A stretch of 64,000 nt of DNA from Parasponia andersonii (taxonomy: Eukaryota; Streptophyta; Magnoliopsida; Rosales; Cannabaceae). This document shows, piece after piece, positions 60,370 through 64,000 of this stretch. Position 1 is the first letter of the stretch; every line of letters begins with the position of its first letter. Where the stretch lies: NCBI GenBank assembly GCA_002914805.1, contig JXTB01000029.1, forward strand, positions 422,436-486,435. The letters are read 5' to 3'. A model generated the notes under the pieces. It saw only the letters and a program-made list of their open reading frames with translations. It did not search any database and was not told the origin of the DNA. Position numbers and translations under genes: made by a program.

Positions 60370-60757
60370 GCAACGATGGGCCAATCTTCCCTTGTTTCCC
60401 TCTGGAGTCGTCCTGTTAGCAAATCACAATAGCGGATGGTTAGACCACACAGAGAAGTGGGTAGTCTTCTTGACAAACACTGGAGGCTATCACACTTGGA
60501 AATTTCCGACTTCTTAAGGGAGGTGAGGCGTTGAAAGGCCTTCTGGCCGAAGGTCGTAAGGTTGTTGCCACTTTCAACATCAATTTGCTTCAGACTCAAA
60601 GGTAGTCCCCCTTCTAGAAGTGAATGCTGCCCATCACATTCAGATATGCTAAAAATCTCAAGAGACGGGAATGCAGAGTCCATTTGTTGAGCCCTTTGGA
60701 GTAAAGGCACTAGCTGGTTATGTTATACTGAAATGTTCAATCAAACATGTAAAGCCA
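60370..60757 (-). pseudogene. NLR fragment 2: C-terminal LRR scrap
   Basis: The - strand encodes LRR sequence matching the ends of the other two NLR copies: QQMDSAFPSLEIFSISECDG, SLLEGGLPLSLKQI, LQCLSRRLPTSL, RLQRETREDWPI. It reads on past EDWPI into unrelated residues where the others have IENIP. Homology stops near 60757 upstream, so CC, NB-ARC and most LRRs are missing. Confidence 0.82.
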
Positions 60758-61195
60758 GTTTTTCTTTGGCTATAGAAATATCATAAGCTTGTCTTTGTTT
60801 TCTGGTAGTTGTAGCACTGAAGGAAAAAGACCAACTTCAAGAGCTACAAATCTGTCAAATTATCTTCAAGATGACAAAGGCAACAAGATGGACATCTTCA
60901 AAGCCAGAAGATTTCATGAAGGCTTAGAAAGCAACTTGTGTCTCTGGTCACAGAGTAAAAGAAGAGAAAAGGGAAAAACAAGGAGTTTATGGCCTTAAAT
61001 ATAGTGCTTAAGAACTGGATCAGGAAATCCAAATAATATGATTATTCTCCATTGTTTCTAATAACATATAGCTCATAAATTTCTCTTAAGCAGGGTGCTG
61101 AAAACTTTTATGTAAGAATCAGATATTCTATAAAATCAACTAAAAAGGGGATAACGAGTACAAAGTACTTAACAAAAACTACACAAACTTATACT
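60758..61195. other. Unassigned segment
   Basis: A + strand open frame at 60789-60998 (69 codons) has no recognisable motif and no conserved neighbour, so I do not call it a gene. Nothing else seen. Confidence 0.4.
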
Positions 61196-61725
61196 AATTC
61201 TCACAAAAAATTGGATCCGTGAACATGTCTCATCAACTGCCAAATCTGGTGTCAGCAGTTTCCGTTGAACACAACTACGGCCAAGGAAGATGTTAGACTA
61301 AACACCCTCTTAAAAGAAGGAAGTTTTATGCATGTCTGAGAAGGAAGTTTTATGCTTATTAAAACATCCTTAAGTGCTGGTTGGATCATTCTGCATGATA
61401 TATTAGCTGAAAAAAATCGTAATAGTTTAAAACGAAATGGCTATCCATTTGAACGAGATATGAAAATTGTATCACAGCCTAGAGTAGAACTGCCAAGTTA
61501 CTTTTCTCTTAACTTTTCCATTCCTCCAAGCTTGGATGAGAGACTACCTGAGAGTGATCGGCCATAAACGCTACAGGGGATGCTTTATGGGAAACACCTT
61601 CACCTACATCAACTATGGAATCAAAGGATCCTTACTCCGATAAATTTGCTTTCAGCAAATGAAGTTTTTCCATAGCTCCATCTAGTAAACAAGAGTTCTG
61701 TTTTCCTAGGATCACCTGTGCCATA
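61196..61725 (-). pseudogene. Reductase remnant J: exons 3 and 2, far from the main array
   Basis: 61196-61402 is exon 3 with indels (CATGTCTCATCAACTGCC, AAATCTGGTGTCAGC) and an internal duplication of GAAGGAAGTTTTATGC (61315 and 61340). 61572-61722 is exon 2 (CACCTTCACCTACATCAAC, GAATCAAAGGATCCTTACTC, TTCCATAGCTCCATC) ending at the ATCACCTGTG acceptor. The intervening intron is recognisable. Lying 12 kb beyond the rest of the array and between two LRR copies, it shows that the families have been shuffled together. Confidence 0.78.
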
Positions 61726-63159
61726 GAAAAACACAATCAGGAATGGAACACAGTTGAACTTTTACCATTCTTGACATCTCTGCCGAAAATGGGATGTCTT
61801 CATCATCCTCTAAATTCTCAAGCCCTTACATTGTTGGTATTTCTCTCTGATAATGGTACACTTATTCCAGGAAATAGAAAAGTCCCTGAAGATTCCATTC
61901 ACTTTGACCAACTATGAGTTTCTCTCAAGAATTAATTGAAAGTAAACATAGATTTGAAGGCAAGCCTCCGTTCGCTGAAATGAGTTCTGGTCAATTCCTT
62001 AGATGTAATACTTTGAGAGACATATGGGTTTCTCACAAACAAATTGTTTATGGAATTTCATAGAATTGGCAGTTAACATAAACGAAATATCATCCACCCA
62101 GTTAACCTGATCAAACGAAAAAAAAAAAAAAAAAAAACCCCTAAAATATTACTTCAAACACAATCAACTGAACTAATCAGTATTAAGGATCAAAGAATCA
62201 AGACGATCACAACGCAGAGCTGTTGAGTCCATATTGAAGAGAAATCATAGCAGGTACATGACAAGATTGTTGTTGCCAACAAATCACTGTAGCTCCTCCT
62301 GAGATAACTGAAGAGTGTGAAACAAAACACTGTCAATTAGTATAGAAAGAAGAAAAGAACGTAGAAATATATTTTTATACAGCATATTATTTCAGGAATT
62401 AAAATTGTACCAATCTAATGAAAAAGGTTGCGGGTGTAATTCCAAACTTGGACGTAGGAGAGCTACATAATAATAATAATAATAATAATAAGATGGACAT
62501 ATATCAAGCAGATTAACTAGCACAAAGCATTTTAAAATAATAATAATAATAATATGGGCATATCAAGCAGAGTGATTAGCACAAAGCCTTTTGAAATTCT
62601 AGCAAAAGATAGGTAACTAATTTCAAGAGAAGATGCCTAACCAAGGGACTGGGGAAGATAAAAGAAACTTACAGAGATGCGGATGCAAACCAGTAGCTAT
62701 TCCTGTGCTTAATATTCACACAATTTGTAAATTTCTGCGTAAGAATCAGGTCTGTCGAGTTGGAAGTCAGTGCGCTTAGTAAATATCATTTGATTAGTAC
62801 TTGAGAGGTGGCAAATATATTAGTTACCCGAATAAATTGAGAAAAGCCTATCGATACTTGAACACTTGGAATGGATCCATTGTGGTGGAGTGGTGGTTGA
62901 TATTTGACTACAATCTACAACAAACAGAGAGCCATGCATATATAAAACAAAAGGGCATGACAAGAAATGGAGAATAGACTCCAGTAATGAAGTGAAATGG
63001 CAACAGATATAATGAAACACACGTGGATTAAAATACCAAAATTAGTTTGAAAGCTTAATTGGGTCAAAAGGCAGTAATTAATTGATGTTGTCACGTAAAC
63101 AAGATGGAGAGAGAGAGAAAAGAGTCGTACCAGCTTGTGGAGAGAGTACATCGTATAAT
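61726..63159. repeat. Spacer with NLR downstream flank and (AAT)n repeats
   Basis: 62180-62420 and 62610-62760 match the flank downstream of the NLR at 37581-40642. 62468-62490 and 62537-62553 are (TAA)n runs lying within a tandem duplication of about 65 bp (ATATCAAGCAGATTAACTAG near 62500, ATATCAAGCAGAGTGATTAG near 62558). 61726-62160 shows nothing recognisable. Confidence 0.6.
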
Positions 63160-64000
63160 TTACCAGATCCTCTTGATTGGGATGTTCTCAATTATGGGCC
63201 AATCCTCCCCTGTCTCCCTCTGGAGTCGTGGTGTTAGCAAATCACAAAATCTTATGTTAAGAGTAGACAGGGAAGTAGGTAGTCCTCTTGGCAAACACTG
63301 GAGGCTATCACAACTAATAATGTCCAACCTCTCAAGGGAGGTAAGGTGTTGAAAGGCCTCCTCGTCTAAGGTCGTAAGGTTGTCGCAATTGTAGATTTCA
63401 ATTTGCCTCAAACTCGAAGGAAGTCCCCCTTCTAGAAGTGAATGCTGCCCATCACAACCAGATACGGTCAAAATCTCAAGAGATGGGAATGCGGAGTCCA
63501 TTTGTTGAGTCCTCGAGAATAAAGGCAATAGTTTCGAACATTCTTCGATTTCGAGCCTTCTCAAGGAGGGAAGATTGTGGGGTAATGACACTTCGAGACT
63601 TGGACACACTTTGAGGTGAAGTTCCTCAAGACGAGCAAAAGCTCCCTCTTCTATCTCGCCTTCAATAAAGAAACACTCTTCGAGCTTTGACATTTCCACA
63701 ATTATCAAGCTTTTCAAAGATAGACAAGTGGTAAGTCGTCTTGGCAAATATCGAAGGTTATCACAACTGAAAATGTGCAACTTCTCCAGAGAGGTGAGAT
63801 GTTGAAAGGCCTCCTCGGCTTATGGTTGTAAGGTTTTTGCAACCCAGTATGATAATTTGCTTTAAACTCCAAGGCAATCCCCCTGTTAAAAGTGAATCCT
63901 GTCCATCACAATGAGATATGATAAAAATCTCAAGAGATGGAAATGCGGAATCCATTGGTTGAGCCCTTGGGAGTAAAGGCAGTAGCTGGGCACATTTGTC
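63160..64000 (-). pseudogene. NLR copy 3: C-terminal LRR region, continues beyond window, one frameshift
   Basis: The frame 63780-63160 encodes LRRs typical of RGA-type CNLs (LSLKSLIIVEMSKLEECFF, LPSLRRLEIEECSKLLPLF, LTTLDEEAFQHLTSLERLDI, LQCLPRGLPTSL) and ends EDWPIIENIPIKRIW. Upstream the LRR frame continues in another phase (MDSAFPSLEIFIISHCDG, to about 63955). A one-base gain near 63818-63828, where the parallel repeat reads ACCTTAGACGAGG and this one ACCATAAGCCGAGG, explains the shift. If real, it truncates the receptor within its LRRs; a sequencing error would restore an intact gene end. The NB-ARC part lies to the right, outside the window. Confidence 0.75.

Noticed and set aside
60789..60998. 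69-residue + strand frame with charged C-terminus
   Set aside because: No recognised motif; could be chance. Kept only as an unassigned stretch.

Overview
This window is nuclear DNA from a flowering plant, most likely a eudicot. The evidence is multi-exon genes with AT-rich introns and GT-AG junctions, plant-specific families (STELLO, a plant-type NAGLU, CC-NBS-LRR), decayed Ty1/copia elements with plant-type initiator-Met primer sites, and many microsatellites. I cannot name the species. One undetermined base (37008) marks it as assembled sequence.

Layout. 3-2376 (+): the 3' part of a STELLO glycosyltransferase-like gene, three exons. 3062-10794 (-): a complete 19-exon alpha-N-acetylglucosaminidase (GH89) gene; summing the exons I placed gives 802 codons plus stop. 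12107-49650 (-): a tandem array of six-exon short-chain reductases of the cinnamoyl-CoA-reductase-like / phenylacetaldehyde-reductase type. I name the copies A-G in window order. A (12107-15638), C (20490-22871), E (29814-31975), F (33043-35580) and G (45256-47653) each join to exactly 324 codons plus stop with identical exon phases. B (17116-19634) and D (26451-28721) are recent pseudogenes. Three further remnants (43617-44265, 48890-49205, 61196-61725) are rearranged scraps. Each unit carries a related non-coding 3' flank, so the duplicated block is larger than the gene.

The array is interleaved with a second clustered family, CC-NBS-LRR resistance-like genes on the - strand: a heavily broken copy at 37581-40642 between F and G, an LRR scrap at 60370-60757, and the 3' end of another copy at 63160-64000 that leaves the window. 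A 230-bp coding fragment resembling a MAN1-type inner nuclear membrane protein lies in the downstream flank of the first.

49655-59810 is a repeat-rich block. It holds the 5' half of a copia element (LTR, primer site, gag, protease, part of integrase) that stops abruptly against a 1.7-kb array built of degenerate GTAAC-type motifs with a higher-order period of about 632 bp, then small tandem repeats and a MITE-like inverted-repeat element, then a - strand copia element with both LTRs but an internal deletion removing most of integrase and the start of reverse transcriptase.

Biologically, the two single-copy genes (Golgi cellulose-synthase assembly; glycan or proteoglycan breakdown) look ordinary. 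The array is where evolution is active: intact copies differ at positions expected to matter (R(X)5K cofactor motif in C, HTASP motif in F and G, catalytic Tyr in pseudogene B), and the pseudogenes show the steps of decay. No CRISPR, operon, rRNA or tRNA gene was seen.
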